Of a stretch of DNA of 64,000 bases, positions 46,980 to 58,728 are shown one piece after another. Each line of letters begins with the position of its first letter. Position 1 is the stretch's first letter. The notes under the pieces were generated by a model. It saw only the letters and a program-made list of their open reading frames with translations, made no database searches and was not told the origin of the DNA. The position numbers and the translations under genes were made by a program. Location: assembly GCA_024516035.1 (NCBI GenBank), contig CM044959.1, forward strand, positions 32,364,118 to 32,428,117, written 5' to 3'. Source of the stretch: Bactericera cockerelli. Lineage: Eukaryota; Arthropoda; Insecta; Hemiptera; Triozidae.

Positions 46980-49060
46980 ATACAATTTAATCTGACCACA
47001 ATCATAATTTATTCTAACTTGCTACTCGTATAATTATTAAGTTCACAATTGTTTACTAACTTTCCTAGCACCCTGTCTATGTCCGCCATTTTGCTTCGTC
47101 CAGTAATATGTTGCAGTCTACTTTGACATAATATGGAGAGGGTTCCACAGACGAGCAACATCCTGTTGTAATTGCCACATATAAATATCTCTTTCCTAAG
47201 GGTTGATGTAACAGCTTGTACACATAATACATTTTTCTTCATAACCAGGGTCAGGGTTGTGTTTATCTGTGAGGTGAATACCAAATGGCATTGACCTAAT
47301 AATATTAAATTTACTATAGTGATAAAATATTGATTTGGATTTTATTTTATTTAGAAATGTTTATTATTGTGTATTCGGTATGCTACAACTAATACATATT
47401 ACATTTATAGAGGGTTTGTTTTTATGATGAAAATAAAATGAGTCACAATTATTTGCAATGGATTGATTTTGTGAAGTAGAGATGTTGCGAATTTGTTCTC
47501 TTTATGGTGGAAGATATAAAATAACATTACAACATTCGGGCATCCGTTTAGCGTTTTGGGAGACGGGCTCCGCGATGGGACGGGTCTCTGCTCGTTGGTT
47601 TTTCCAATCGATCTTGTAGCACTTTAAATGTACCTACTCTCATGAGGAAACTCCAATGTGAACACAAGCACCAAAGATTCTTAGAACTGCTGGTAATCAA
47701 CCTTCGAGTCAGTATGATACGGAATTTACCATGTCGAATAAAAAACTACATTTTTGCGTGCGCTTAAAAAGTTGAACTTGTATACAAAGGCTTGTCTGAC
47801 ATGTCATCCAATGCACCTCCACTGGGACTTGTGAAATGAACATTGTAAGAGAATCAAGATCTTCCCCTGGGATAGAAATTGAGGGCAATTGAAGCTCACA
47901 GAAAGAAAATGCACCAATCAGTACGTGATGATGTTAGATTGAATTGCAAGTTTTTTCTTCAAATAAAGGAAGAGAAGAAGCCATGCCACTCTTGTGAAAC
48001 TCATTGAAATTAAAACAAGTGTCAGTTGAATACTTCTGAAGAATAGAAGAGAGCACTCATTATTCTTGTGATTCGCAGTATTTATGTTTGAACTGGAAAT
48101 TATATTATGTTACCCCTCGTTCGTCTGCATTTCAATTAAAATAAAGTTCATATGTATTTCAATTTTAATTTTTCATTCACAATAAGGTGTCGTATTTTTT
48201 CATACAAGTCGTACAATTATTTTACAGTTATAAGCACCGATGATTTCTCTAAAAAGAGAATTGGAAAAAAAATCTTTGAAAACAAAGTTAGGATTACTTA
48301 TCATTCATTGGGGAACATGAGCTAATCATACCGAAACAAAGGGCTTTTCTATTTTTCCCTTACAAACCTATTTTTCTATTTTTTCCTTACAAACCTATTT
48401 TGTTCTGTTTATCTTTTTGTGTTTGTCCAAAAAAGTGTTATAATTTATTTAATATTGAGCAAAGACTTTTTACCTTTCTTTTTCATTTTTAACCATAAAA
48501 AAACTATTTAATAAATTCAAATTATGAAAAATGCTATTTCCCTGCTGGTTTTTTCACACAAGAGTCCGCTAAAGTGGGTAAATTACGAAAGTAGGTATTT
48601 GAATTTTTGGAGAAAAACACGCTTCACTGGACTCTGTTGGAAAAAAAACTTACAGGTTAAATGGACTTTTTTATGACTCTATAAATGCTTTCCCATTTAT
48701 TTTTATTTTCTTTTAAAGATAAAAAACAGAGGTCACTGTAGATTTTTAACACGAAAAATACCATTTTGTAAAAGACTATTATTTCTCGCGGAAAAAGAAA
48801 TACTTTTACGAAAACTTACATATACGGACCTATTAAAATGTTAAAGAGAATGTTTTTTGGTATCAGATGGTGTAAAACACTTACGAAATTATGTATTTAA
48901 ATTAAAATTGTAGTAAAAATTAAAAATTCGCAGAGTAACATTTTTGAGTTTTGCACCCTCCCAATGGCATCCCGAAAAGGGAATAAGAACTGCAACAGAA
49001 AAGGGACCAAATTCTATTTAGGAAGTAAAAATAAAAGTCATTGTAAAATCGATCAAAATA
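46980..49060. other. No gene seen (GPCR intron 2)
   Basis: AT-rich. No ORF, repeat or RNA gene supported. Confidence 0.5.
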
Positions 49061-49070
49061 GATAGAGTCT

Positions 49071-49265
49071 GTCCCGGTAGCTCAGTGGTAAGGGCGGGAA
49101 TCCAAAGATTCGAGAGGTCGTGGGATCGAAACCGAGCCGGAACATGACAAGTTATCCTCCCATTTGGGATTTTTACCACGTATAAGAATATGTCTTGGGT
49201 TTACTGCTGGAATAATATAGTCTTAATCGGGCAGTATAAATAAGGTAATATTATTATTATTATTA
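49071..49265 (+). mobile_element. SINE family C with tRNA-like head and ATT tail
   Basis: GTCCCGGTAGCTCAGTGGTA (A box), GGTCGTGGGATCGAAACCGA (B box), a body with TCCCATTTGGGATTTTTACC, GGGCAGTATAAATAAGG, then an (ATT)n tail. Complete from head to tail and so the best reference copy. The tail end recurs at 11385 on the other strand. Confidence 0.8.
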
Positions 49266-49269
49266 CTTC

Positions 49270-50450
49270 ATCTACCTAAATCTCTTCTGAAGTGCTTCAA
49301 AGTTTACTTAGTAAATTTTTTATTGAGGAAATTATTCTTGGATACTATAACAACTGTTCTTTTGCTTTGAAAGGCTTCTTCATTATCTTTCTACAATCAA
49401 TATCGGCCAAACTTTTTTTATCTCGCAAGAAAAAGTTTTTTTTTTATTGCTACTATTGAACAAGTGCAATGGAGTGTATTAAAAAAATACCGTGTAATTC
49501 TTTTTCTTTATCTTACTTATTTTGCAAAGCCATAGGCCATGACAAAGGCAGGAGAAAGAAAACTTGAGAAAGTCCAAACCAGAGGATGTGTGAGATAGAC
49601 ATGGATAACAGAGTGAAACCATCTGAACGAAATAATCAAGATAAATAAATTGACAATATGGAACGTAAAGTTAGAGATGCTCTTTTTCGAAAACTGATAT
49701 ACATAATTTGAATGTTATTAAAAGCTAGAGAAACTTGGTATGGATAGGTAAAAGTGCCAAAAGTTGAAAAGATTTCACGCGTACTTATAATAAAAGATCA
49801 TGTGTTAAAAGCATCATAATACTCATAAGAAGAAATGAAGATATGTTATTGTGGCCTTCTCAGCATATCGTAGATGACACGTTTAATGCACATTATTTCT
49901 TTTACCCTCTCAGCAAATTTTAGATTACATGTTTCACGATCATCAAAAAGTTTTAGCTTTCATTTTAGGAGGAAAAATATGTCTCCCAGAGCACGATTCT
50001 GTTCTTTTCCCCAAAACATAAGATTAAGATGATATAGTTTCTCTTCGGAAGAGGCAGGTGAATCCCTTGCGTAGGAGTTTTTAATAGATTTGGAAAACAT
50101 TCTTGGAATTTTCCGGAAATGAAACTTGCCTGATAAATTATGGGACAACAGCTCTGTTAATTTTATATTATTTTTTAAAAATATTTACAAGAAGGAACAA
50201 TAAATAAAACGTGCCCTGAAGCTGTTACAATACTTCGTTAACTCTGGCTTCCCTGCAAAACGAATAAATCTTTCGTCTTTTTCTTTGTGAAACTAGTCAC
50301 GTTATAGCACAGATACATAATTATGATACTAGATTGTACCGGGGTTAAGTGGCAGAGAATGCCTAAGGCATTAACTTCGCCCCGGATTACAAAACAATTG
50401 TAATTAAAAATCAATATTGATCTATATTACTTCCGAGAAATTTCTAATAT
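49270..50450. other. No gene seen (GPCR intron 2)
   Basis: AT-rich. Nothing recognised before dispersed repeat E. Confidence 0.5.
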
Positions 50451-50454
50451 TAGA

Positions 50455-51120
50455 AATCGGAAGTATTGTGCTCGTTTTTGTAAAAAAAAATATTTTTTTG
50501 CTCCGATTTCATTTTTTTCATATTTCTGGACGTTTCATAACCTCCTGAGCAAATTTGGTTTTGTGTCCGTCTGTCGGTCTGTCGGTCTGTCTGTCGGTCT
50601 GTTAAAACGATTCCTTGTAACGCGCAAATCTCGGAAACTGCTCGACCGATTTTTATGAAATTTTGTACACATCTAGGAGACATTCTGTAGATGGTCCCAT
50701 TTTAAATTCATCGAATTCGTACTAGCGGCTCTTGGTGAAAGACACCATGCGCCTGACCACTAACTTTTTACTTAAATGCTTATATCTCGTGAACGGTACA
50801 CCCGATTTTGATGAAATTTTGTATGTATATGCATATTATTGTTTTACACAAGCTTTTTATATTGTCTTTTTAACTAATTATAATTTGACTCTGATATTTA
50901 AGAAAATCCGAAATTTTGAACAATAAAGTCAAAAAATAAGAACCACGACTTGCCGATACAGAATTTTTTGTAGAATCTAGAATGTATAAAAAACGGTTTT
51001 CTACCATATAATTTGAAGAAAATCGGTTCAGTCGTTTTGGAGATACAAGTAATTTAGTATAAAAACTCAAAATTCGCAAGTGTACACAATGTGAAACAAT
51101 CACGAGGAAGTATTGTGTCC
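50455..51120 (+). repeat. Dispersed repeat E, plus-strand copy
   Basis: GGAAGTATTGTGCTCGT, ATTTCTGGACGTTTCATAAC, (GTCTGTCG)n, AATCTCGGAAACTGCTCGAC, and again GGAAGTATTGTGTCC at the right edge (51102). The (GTCTGTCG)n part makes a TDRQ-repeat ORF on the minus strand that is not a gene. It ends about 120 bases from GPCR exon 2. Confidence 0.65.
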
Positions 51121-51248
51121 ATAATTGGCAGTGTTTTTTTTTATTTTTTTGTACATACTTCTAAGTTTTTTTTTAAATTTATTATTTTTTTTGTTGATGA
51201 TTGTTTTGTAAAAAAAAATAAAGTGTAAATAAATAAATAAATACTTAC

Positions 51249-51582
51249 GTCCAGTTCGTGCAGTTCTGGAACAGCTGATCGGGGATGGTGCTGAAGATGG
51301 AGAACATGGCGATGTTGGGCAGCGTCCACATGATGAGGATGAGGACGGTCACGTTCCTGTGCGTCATGATGGAGGGGTAGTGGAGGGGCCGCAGGATGCC
51401 CAGGTAGTGGTTGAGGGCGAGGAAGAGGAGGTGGAGCATGGTCATGAGGATGGCGCCCAGACGCAGAGCCTCCACCGTGATGAAGACGCAAGTGTAGGGA
51501 ACGATGTACTCGAACACATACGGGAGGTAACTGTTGATGACCAAGCCACACCCTAGCAGGAACAGAGTGTACATGTCCGTGC
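51249..51582 (-). CDS. Class A GPCR, exon 2 (TM2-TM4, ECL2)
   Basis: Residues 121-231 plus two bases of codon 232. The acceptor is TGTTACAG|GCACGG and the donor GGAC|GTAAGT. The join with exon 1 gives SLAGTD, with D123 as the helix-2 Asp. C152 (before TM3) and C228 (QNCTNW, in ECL2) can form the usual disulfide. The end of TM3 reads LNHYLGILRPLHYP, so residues 178-180 are NHY where most class A receptors have DRY. W206 is the helix-4 Trp. A fragment of this exon can be read in another frame as a Pro/His-rich protein, which is an artefact. The intron to exon 1 is only 329 bp, while the intron to exon 3 is about 29 kb. Confidence 0.92.
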
Positions 51583-51911
51583 CTGTAACAGAGAGATACC
51601 TGTTGATATCGAGATGACAATACAGATAAAAAGCTATCTGTCTGTTTATACATTTAAAAGAAAGAAGTAAAAAATCTCAGAAGTCCTATCTGTTTATACA
51701 TTTAAAAAAAAAGTAAAAAATCTCAGAATCAGATAAAAAGCCTCATGTAATAAGATTTTGTTAAGTAATAACTTATTGTGTATGATAAATTTGAACCTGA
51801 AAGATCTTGTATCCCATATTTCAAGATAGAATATGAGAACTGTGTATCCAACTCACTCAATTGTATCTATGTACAGTATTTTCATTTCTACTTGATAAGA
51901 TGCTGACTCAC

Positions 51912-52272
51912 CTGCTAAACTGACGCTGATGTACAGGGTGGGCGACAGTGGTTTCCTGATCCAACAAATGCTCACCACCAGGATCATATTGAACACGATG
52001 CATATGACGCAGAGTATGATGAGCAGTGGCACCACCCAGGAGTAGAGGAGGAGCATTGTGCGGTACATTTTCTCCTGCTGATCCAGCACGGAGCTGATGT
52101 TCACCCCGCAGGTATGCTGAATGATGGAAGCGTTGTGGTAGGTGAGATTGTTCTCGCGCAGAGCGGGGTAGAAGAGGTTTCTGTAGAGGTTGCTGGGCTG
52201 GACGCTGACTTCAGTGTAACACACCCTGGAGTCTTCCATCAGCAGCGCAGTGCTGCTCAAGTTATCCAACAT
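51912..52272 (-). CDS. Class A GPCR, exon 1 (N-terminus, TM1, start of TM2)
   Basis: First coding exon of a 482-residue rhodopsin-family receptor at the plasma membrane. It gives residues 1-120 plus one base of codon 121. The ATG at 52272 is the first in frame after a TGA about 27 bases upstream. Residues 1-75 form an extracellular tail with N-glycosylation sequons (NLS, NLT, NAS, NIS) and no clear signal peptide. TM1 is about residues 77-103, with N95 as the conserved helix-1 Asn (VFNMILVV). Then comes RKPLSPTLYISVSLA at the start of TM2. The donor reads GCAG|GTGAGT at 51912/51911. Codons are GC-rich at third positions, unlike the AT-rich surroundings, as expected for a constrained host gene. 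The ligand cannot be told from the sequence. Confidence 0.9.
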
Positions 52273-52289
52273 GGCAAATGATCCAAGAG

Positions 52290-53180
52290 TCTCAAGACTT
52301 CAATTGACCACAAGAAATATATCTTATTGTTATTGACTACATTTTGATAGTCTATCAAGGCGTACTGAGTTAATAAGACAAATTTAAATTTTATTTCAAA
52401 ATTTGAACTTGTTTTTTTTTTTTATAACTAACTACCTTTTTAAAAACTAAAAAAAGGAATTAAAAAAGTTACATTTATTATGATATTTAAAGAATTTATT
52501 TACATTTAGAATGTGCGAGTACCTATCTCTCAAATAAAAGCTTACGTGAAAGCTTTTTCATCTCACTTTAACCTGAGTGATATGAACGAATAATAATAAA
52601 ATTTACTACTTGTAGAAATGTAGATACGTATTAAAAAAAAGAAAAATCCTTCTCGTAGCTCGTATACACACATTGTAGGTGAGATCAAGTAAATAAGCGT
52701 TATTTGTACAATGTAGGTACTTAAAAAGCACTAAAGTTCAATTTTGGTAGCAGAGCTGGTGAAATAAAAAGATTTCTTCGGAGAGAAAATAAGGAAAAAC
52801 TGTTGACAAGTCCTGGCTAATACAAATAATGAGAGTTTTACTCAGGGATTTCCTTTTTTATCCTTTGTTGTTTCAACAAGGAAACGCTCATTATGCTCCC
52901 ATGTAGAAGGGAGACAGGACCCTCCGTCTCAATGTTCCGAGAACAAAGGAACGTTAGAATTCAGCCTGCCATGTTTACCTCAGATGTGGCCAGTATATAA
53001 AGACTTAACAACATGTACTTAATCATGGATGAGGCTTTGTGGCAGGTATCCTTTCGACGTCTTTGTCGAATCTGTAAGCTTTAAGTTATATCTTCTCATG
53101 AAGAGAACAGGCTTCTGGGCATAGGTTCTGTATTGGACAACCCCTCCCAACTAAGCCCAGATGGGCCGTCAAAGGCACAC
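52290..53180. other. Upstream flank of the GPCR start codon
   Basis: Would hold the 5' UTR and promoter, or a further 5' exon. No TATA box or initiator could be assigned with confidence. Confidence 0.4.
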
Positions 53181-53182
53181 GA

Positions 53183-53237
53183 CTATGGAGTTTCATATGA
53201 AACCCTGCAACCAGGTCACATAATAATAATAATAAAA
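53183..53237 (+). repeat. Short dispersed repeat with AAT tail
   Basis: Pair of the 15540 repeat, here ending in (ATA)n. Probably a SINE 3' end, the upstream part CCCAGATGGGCCGTCAAAGG being of the same element. Confidence 0.5.
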
Positions 53238-53705
53238 TTTATATCTTATCTCCGAGTGACAAAGTACTTCTTTTGTGTGCCTGAAACCAACTGTGAGGAA
53301 CAGTCGTGTGACAAAGTACAAGAGGTATATCGTCTAGTGGGGGACCAAACGTGTATCTGATCCGGAAGAAACAGAATCTCTTTTCCCTCATACCTGAAGA
53401 GCTAATATAGTCCTGTGTATCCTTCTATCCCTGCCCCTGGAGACAGTTAATGTTTGATTGTTCATTTTCCTTTACATTTATATTACTAACCTTTGTTTTA
53501 TTTGCTCAGATGGCTTTGTTACCTATCAAATCTTCTCTAGGTAGATTCTCATAGTTTATTTACGGGTGCCTTTGTCCTTCCTAAGTGCATTCTATTCCCT
53601 AAGGACCAAGACAGTGGTCTAGCTCATTGCTCACTGTTGTTTCATTTTACTTAAGGATAAGATTTTTCCTATAGTATGATTGGAATAACTTTGGATATCC
53701 TGCAT

Positions 53706-53880
53706 TTTTTTTAACCATAAATATATTAATTTTATTTGATAGTTCACTATGTGTCCTTGTCTTTTATACTAGAGTGAATATTAGAAAGCATATGACATTT
53801 TAATGAATATGAATTTAAAAATGGTTAATCCATTACTTGTGGGGTTTTCTAGATAAAGAGAACCCTGTTTCGAGTAAAGA
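53706..53880 (-). repeat. Independent copy of the poly(A)-ended 190-bp repeat
   Basis: Minus strand: TTTACTCGAAACAGGGTTCT, TTTATCTAGAAAACCCC, TAATGGATTAACCATTTTTA, AGTATAAAAGACAAGGACAC, ending TTTATGGTTAAAAAAAA. It agrees better with copy 2 of the duplication than with copy 1, which supports copy 1 as the one with lost bases. Confidence 0.8.
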
Positions 53881-54794
53881 TTCTGATCATAGTATGATCA
53901 TCATACCTATATTTTGTGAGGTGAAATGAGTGCTTTTCTGTTACAATCAAGCAATTAATTCAGGTTCAGCAAAAATAGATATGATTAAAAGCTTCGGTAT
54001 GATGTGCCCATATTGTCACCAACGTTGTTCAAGTGTGAGATCCAGCATCAAGGTTTCAAATTTGAATGGTCACCCATACAAGTCCTAACCTCGCTTATCT
54101 TAAGTGACAAAACGAGAGTTGGTGTACTCAAAATATTTTACAATAACGGCACACTAATTTCTTTATTTAATATGTATTAGATATTCCCAGTTCTCGGAAG
54201 TGAAACAGAAATATTCTGTTATTGTGAGCTACTTCACTGTGTGATTCAGTGAGTCTCATTTTCATTCAACTTGTACTATTGTATCTGTGTAATACAATTT
54301 TTTAATGACTGCAAAGTTTCTTAATATACTTATTCTTTTCCTTCTTTTGTTCTTGCAAATTTATCATTGTGGCTTTATCAGCTACATTAAATCTATGCTA
54401 AGTAATGCACCAGATAAATTACAGAATAAAATAATGGCACAGAAAGAATAATTATCCAGATGTCTCTTTTAATGTAATCTTTATTATATGTATAATGCTT
54501 CGTTTATATTTGAAAGCCAGTTTTCTGCTAGTTATATTTGCAATATTTCTCTCCATCACACTTTCTTCGTCATGTTAACTGCGGAAAATTCCTTTATTTA
54601 TTTAAATTATGCGTTTTTTTTTGTTATTTTAAATCGAATCATAGTCTGGAATATTTTGTTATCAGGATTGTATGATTTTTTGTTTCAGTTATATTTTGTT
54701 TTTTCAGTATTTTGATAAAGGATGAAAAATTAATTCTATTCTCTGTAAATTAAGCGCCAGTATTTTTTTTCTTATCGTCTCCAACTGCTTGGTC

Positions 54795-54895
54795 ATTTGA
54801 GACGGGGGTTTTAACTTTCTCCTTCATCCACCAAGAAACTCACAAACCAGCTACCCACATCAGCCTCACCCAGCATTGGTTTGGACGTTGCTTAA
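54795..54895 (-). mobile_element. SINE family A, degenerate fragment
   Basis: Plus-strand GACGGGGGTTTTAAC, CCAGCTACCCACAT and AGCCTCACCCAGC correspond to the family A body read on the minus strand. Much diverged. Confidence 0.5.
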
Positions 54896-55536
54896 CTTGA
54901 GTGATATGCAGAATGAGACCTGGGGTATGCAACGTGCCATCGAGACTGGCTAATATTTTTTTTATTTATAATAATTATGTTGAATTCAGTTTTATTATCT
55001 TTGGCTTCCCTTAATTCTTTCAAATAAAAAATTAAACATTATATAACTATGCATATACTCGTATTATTTGTACTGGAATTTAAAGATTTTGATATTTAAA
55101 ATGGATTGTTACCGTTGAAAAGATCTGCCTGGCTTATTTAGTCACATTTTTCTGAAACAAAAGAGAACACGTATTTTCATTAGTATACAAATAAATCATT
55201 TCAACAGGATGGAATAATGTTTTCATATTGGATTGAATCACAAGAGATCTTACCCTTACTCAAACTCTCAACACTTTACAATTCTCCACCACTGGCCTAT
55301 CCTGCTGTAAATTTTCCTCTATAATATTACTGTCGACTCAAGAGGCTTATATTGCATTTTTGTACAAGTTAGTGAGCTTTATGCATCAAAACACACAAAA
55401 CTAAGACTTTTAAAAAACATAATTTCTTTTTTTATATCTTGACGTGTGTGCCAGTGAAGCTTGGATGATCAAAATATCTATAACTAAAATACCCAAGCTT
55501 TTGAAATTTGGTGAAGTAGGAAAATGCTAAGGACCA

Positions 55537-55707
55537 AGGGCCGAATTTTGAAACAGGCTTATATTTAATCTTAGTGGACACTATCCCTTAACACGCCCTC
55601 TAGTAGGTATTTACTGCATTGTGATTGTTTGAAATTCCCACTAGAGGGCGTGTTGAGGGATAGTGTCCACTAACATTAAATCTAAGCCTGTTTCATAATT
55701 CGGCCCT
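55537..55707. mobile_element. MITE-like inverted repeat, 171 bp, 70-bp arms
   Basis: Ends AGGGCCGAATT and complement. Arms include ACAGGCTTA, TTTAAT, TTAGTGGACACTATCCC and ACACGCCCTCTAGT with few mismatches, and a 28-base AT-rich loop. No target duplication seen by eye. Confidence 0.8.
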
Positions 55708-56339
55708 AAGAGTTGGAGAGAAATACGCCTAGCAACCATGGACAAAGAGGAAGCTACATAATGACATTGAGCTTTATGATTGCAACCTAAATTTGGTTAT
55801 TTCTGAAACTTTCACATGGAATTCCCACAATCCCACAGGTTGAGCTTACGAAGACACCTTACAACGTAACTGCTCTCAAAAAAGAAGTTTATTGCAAATT
55901 TATTAATACTTATATTCTTATGTGAAGTTCTACATGGGTACCCAACTACCCATATCTCAGTTGCATTACTTGCATCATAATATCTAGATTTTATCTATCT
56001 TGCAAAAATACTGCAAAATCTTATGTAAAACTGAAACGTGCGGTGAAAAATAATTTGCAATCTTGTCTAATAAAACTTGAGAGCTCTCTAGATGCTGGGA
56101 AAGCAATATTTGTTTTTATGAATGAAACACTGAAACAGCTTGATCAACGCAAGCAACACTGGTGTTGTAATAAACATTAATTTTTATGTTAAGAAAAAGG
56201 ATCTTTAATATTTCAAGCTCACACTCAAGAAGACCAGGAAGAAGGGAAGAGTACCCTAGGACTTTGCATAATCTATGAAATTACACTTAATACCACGTCA
56301 TTCCTAACTTAGTCCAATTCCGACCTCAGATGTTGGATT

Positions 56340-56400
56340 AAGAAGTCTGAGTCGTAAGCTGGATGTAGGTGGTTCGAGTCCCTAGTACAGCAAATTTAAA
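56340..56400 (+). mobile_element. tRNA-like SINE relic
   Basis: A lone B-box-like GGTGGTTCGAGTCCCTAG with a diverged upstream half. Followed by an A-run. Weak. Confidence 0.3.
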
Positions 56401-57949
56401 AAAAATATATTTTGAAAGAAAAAGCTTGTCGGTAAAAATCAATTAAAAACAGCACGAAATGTTTCGTTTAATATACACATTGCTTGCGTAGGCTGAAACA
56501 AGGCCAGCCGCACTGCCGACGGCACCTAATTTCTTTTAGATATACTGTCGAATGACACAAAGTGTAAAGTTATTTTGTAAAGTAGGCCCAAGGAACTGTG
56601 ACATGACAACATTCACAACACAAATAATGTGATAATACCTACAACCTACAATATCTTTTCTCGAGTCCTTATACAATGCATTTTCTTTTCAAAGTTTAAT
56701 AAATGTTTGTTGAATTATGAAAGTTATATTATTTTTAACTTTCCCATCTGTACTGCAACTCCGGTACTTTTTCTAGAAAAATAGTTTTCCCCGTGAAGAC
56801 AAGAGTTCATTATTTTAATACAGAGTGATTCATGGTTTTCATTTTGAAATTGGAAACTATAAAATAGGATTGTAAATGTTGTAATTAATTTTTTAATTTG
56901 GAAGAGTAGACATTTTAGTTTTACAATTTTTAAATTTACAAATAGGAATATAACCTTTCGAGTGCAAATGTAGGAGAGAATAATTCCTCAAATTACTTGC
57001 GTTTAGGGCACAAGAAATGCACTTTCCTTATCATATAAAAAGGAAAGTAATAATAATAAATAATAAAAAAAATCGTGTAAGCGGTGGTCAAATTGTTATC
57101 CAACACGCGGTGTACTAATTATTTTAACAAATTAAAAAATATTGATTAGTCCTAGAGAAGATCGGACAACTCATATTATCTGGATCACCCTGTATAATAA
57201 AAAAAGTTAACCAGAAAATTGTACAGAAAAAAAGCGGACGTAATTTCTTGTCAGAGATACACTTGCTAATAGCTTTAAATTTAATTTTATTAAAGGTAAA
57301 AGTTTCATTGTTAGCTCTCTATTCCCTGTACTTCATTTAAAACTGAGTTCATAAAATTAATTGTCTAACAAGAACAATATCGGATGTAGCATATAGTTTG
57401 AGGTTTACTATACAAATACGTAGCTATACAAGGTGTCCCACTGTCCCATTATAAACAAGACATTCAGTGAGACGAATTTTGTTACTTTATAGTATACCTT
57501 CATGCAATAATATTAGTTTTGGAGTTATGACATACCTACTTGACAAACTCGAAATTCGTGGAGACACCATATGTACGAAAATCCCAAACTAAACTGCACA
57601 TTGCATACCCAGAATATACATATATCAGGCGCTCACACAATTTTTTATTCCCAATCTGATTTTGATTCCGCCTGAGGACAGCATTGAACGTGAAGTGAAG
57701 TTTTACAGTCACACTAAGTTGATATTGAGGAGCTTGGAAGCTCTCCGCCCCGCCAAGTCAAAAGGTAACACATAGAGCTGATTGCACAATTTCTAGACCT
57801 CCTACTCTATGAAACTAGGAAAAATCAGTGTTATTTTTTTCAAATGACCTTATTTACAAACGTTTAATTTTCTCCACATATGCCATTACAAAAGTGTGAG
57901 TCTGTATGTAAAGGACGGTCATAATAGACAAAGTGATGCAATGCACCAG

Positions 57950-58002
57950 CTGAAGCGGCCCAGTGGTGTCCGGAGCTTAGAGATCCCGAATTGAGTACCA
58001 TG
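57950..58002 (+). mobile_element. SINE family A head, degenerate
   Basis: GCGGCCCAGTGGTGTC and TTAGAGATCCCGAATTGAGT correspond to the head of the copy at 21774. No body follows. Confidence 0.4.
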
Positions 58003-58728
58003 AAGGCCTCATTCAAAATTTGTTTTTGATTAATTAAAATTACAGCATACAGTGAAGGCACATTAACAAAACCTGTATTACATGTTACCTGCTCGTTAAA
58101 TTATTACCTAGAAAACAACAAAATATCCATATTGTTCATGTAGATATGTAGCAATGTACCTTGCAATGTCATCTCCCCGTGGTATATACCTACCTACACT
58201 ACCTACTGCACCAAGAAGGATAATAATGAACCTCTAGTTACTACTACATACATAATTACATGCATGTAATAGCTATATTTTATTCTCTATTGTAATTTAA
58301 GTAATTACTTTTCTCACAAATTGCACTAATGCTCTTCTGTACTCCCCCCACTTTTCTTAGAAATCACATATGTTACTTTTGTTCTCTCAGCCTGTCACCT
58401 GAAATTAATGGCTATCCCCGGGATAGTATTATAGTCATGCCCGCCCGTAATGCTCTCGTTCATTTTTAAACTCCCAAAAGAATAGTACCTACTTGTATTT
58501 GTGACGTGTATAAAATTAGGGGTATAAAACGTTTTATTGCTATTGTACGTTTTATGTTCCACCGGTTATATGAATTCACGAGTGACTGAAAGGAGGAGGG
58601 TGAAGGATTGGACACTTCGGCGGGTAGTACAAGTACATACAAAGATGCATGGTTTTTATACATAATTGATGTATACATTTACATTCACATTCAGAAATAT
58701 TATAAATGAGTACATGACGAGTACTTAG

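Larger units (their letters stand above)
22264..51248 (-). other. GPCR intron 2, about 29 kb, rich in mobile DNA
   Basis: Bounded by the exon 2 donor GTAAGT and the exon 3 acceptor TTGCAG, with phase 2 kept across it. It contains SINE fragments, the 248-bp-arm hairpin, both large non-LTR elements, the 35-40 kb tandem duplication, and several simple repeats. The size is inflated at least in part by these insertions. An unrecognised exon inside is possible but not required, since the protein is complete without one. Confidence 0.85.

Noticed and set aside
49071..49145. Working tRNA gene
   Set aside because: A and B boxes are good, but the acceptor and anticodon stems are poor and a SINE body with ATT tail follows.
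51359..51556. 65-codon acidic plus-strand ORF
   Set aside because: Antisense shadow of GPCR exon 2, made long by its GC-rich codons.
51141..51653. 170-codon His/Pro/Leu-rich minus-strand ORF
   Set aside because: Out-of-frame reading of GPCR exon 2 and its flanking introns.
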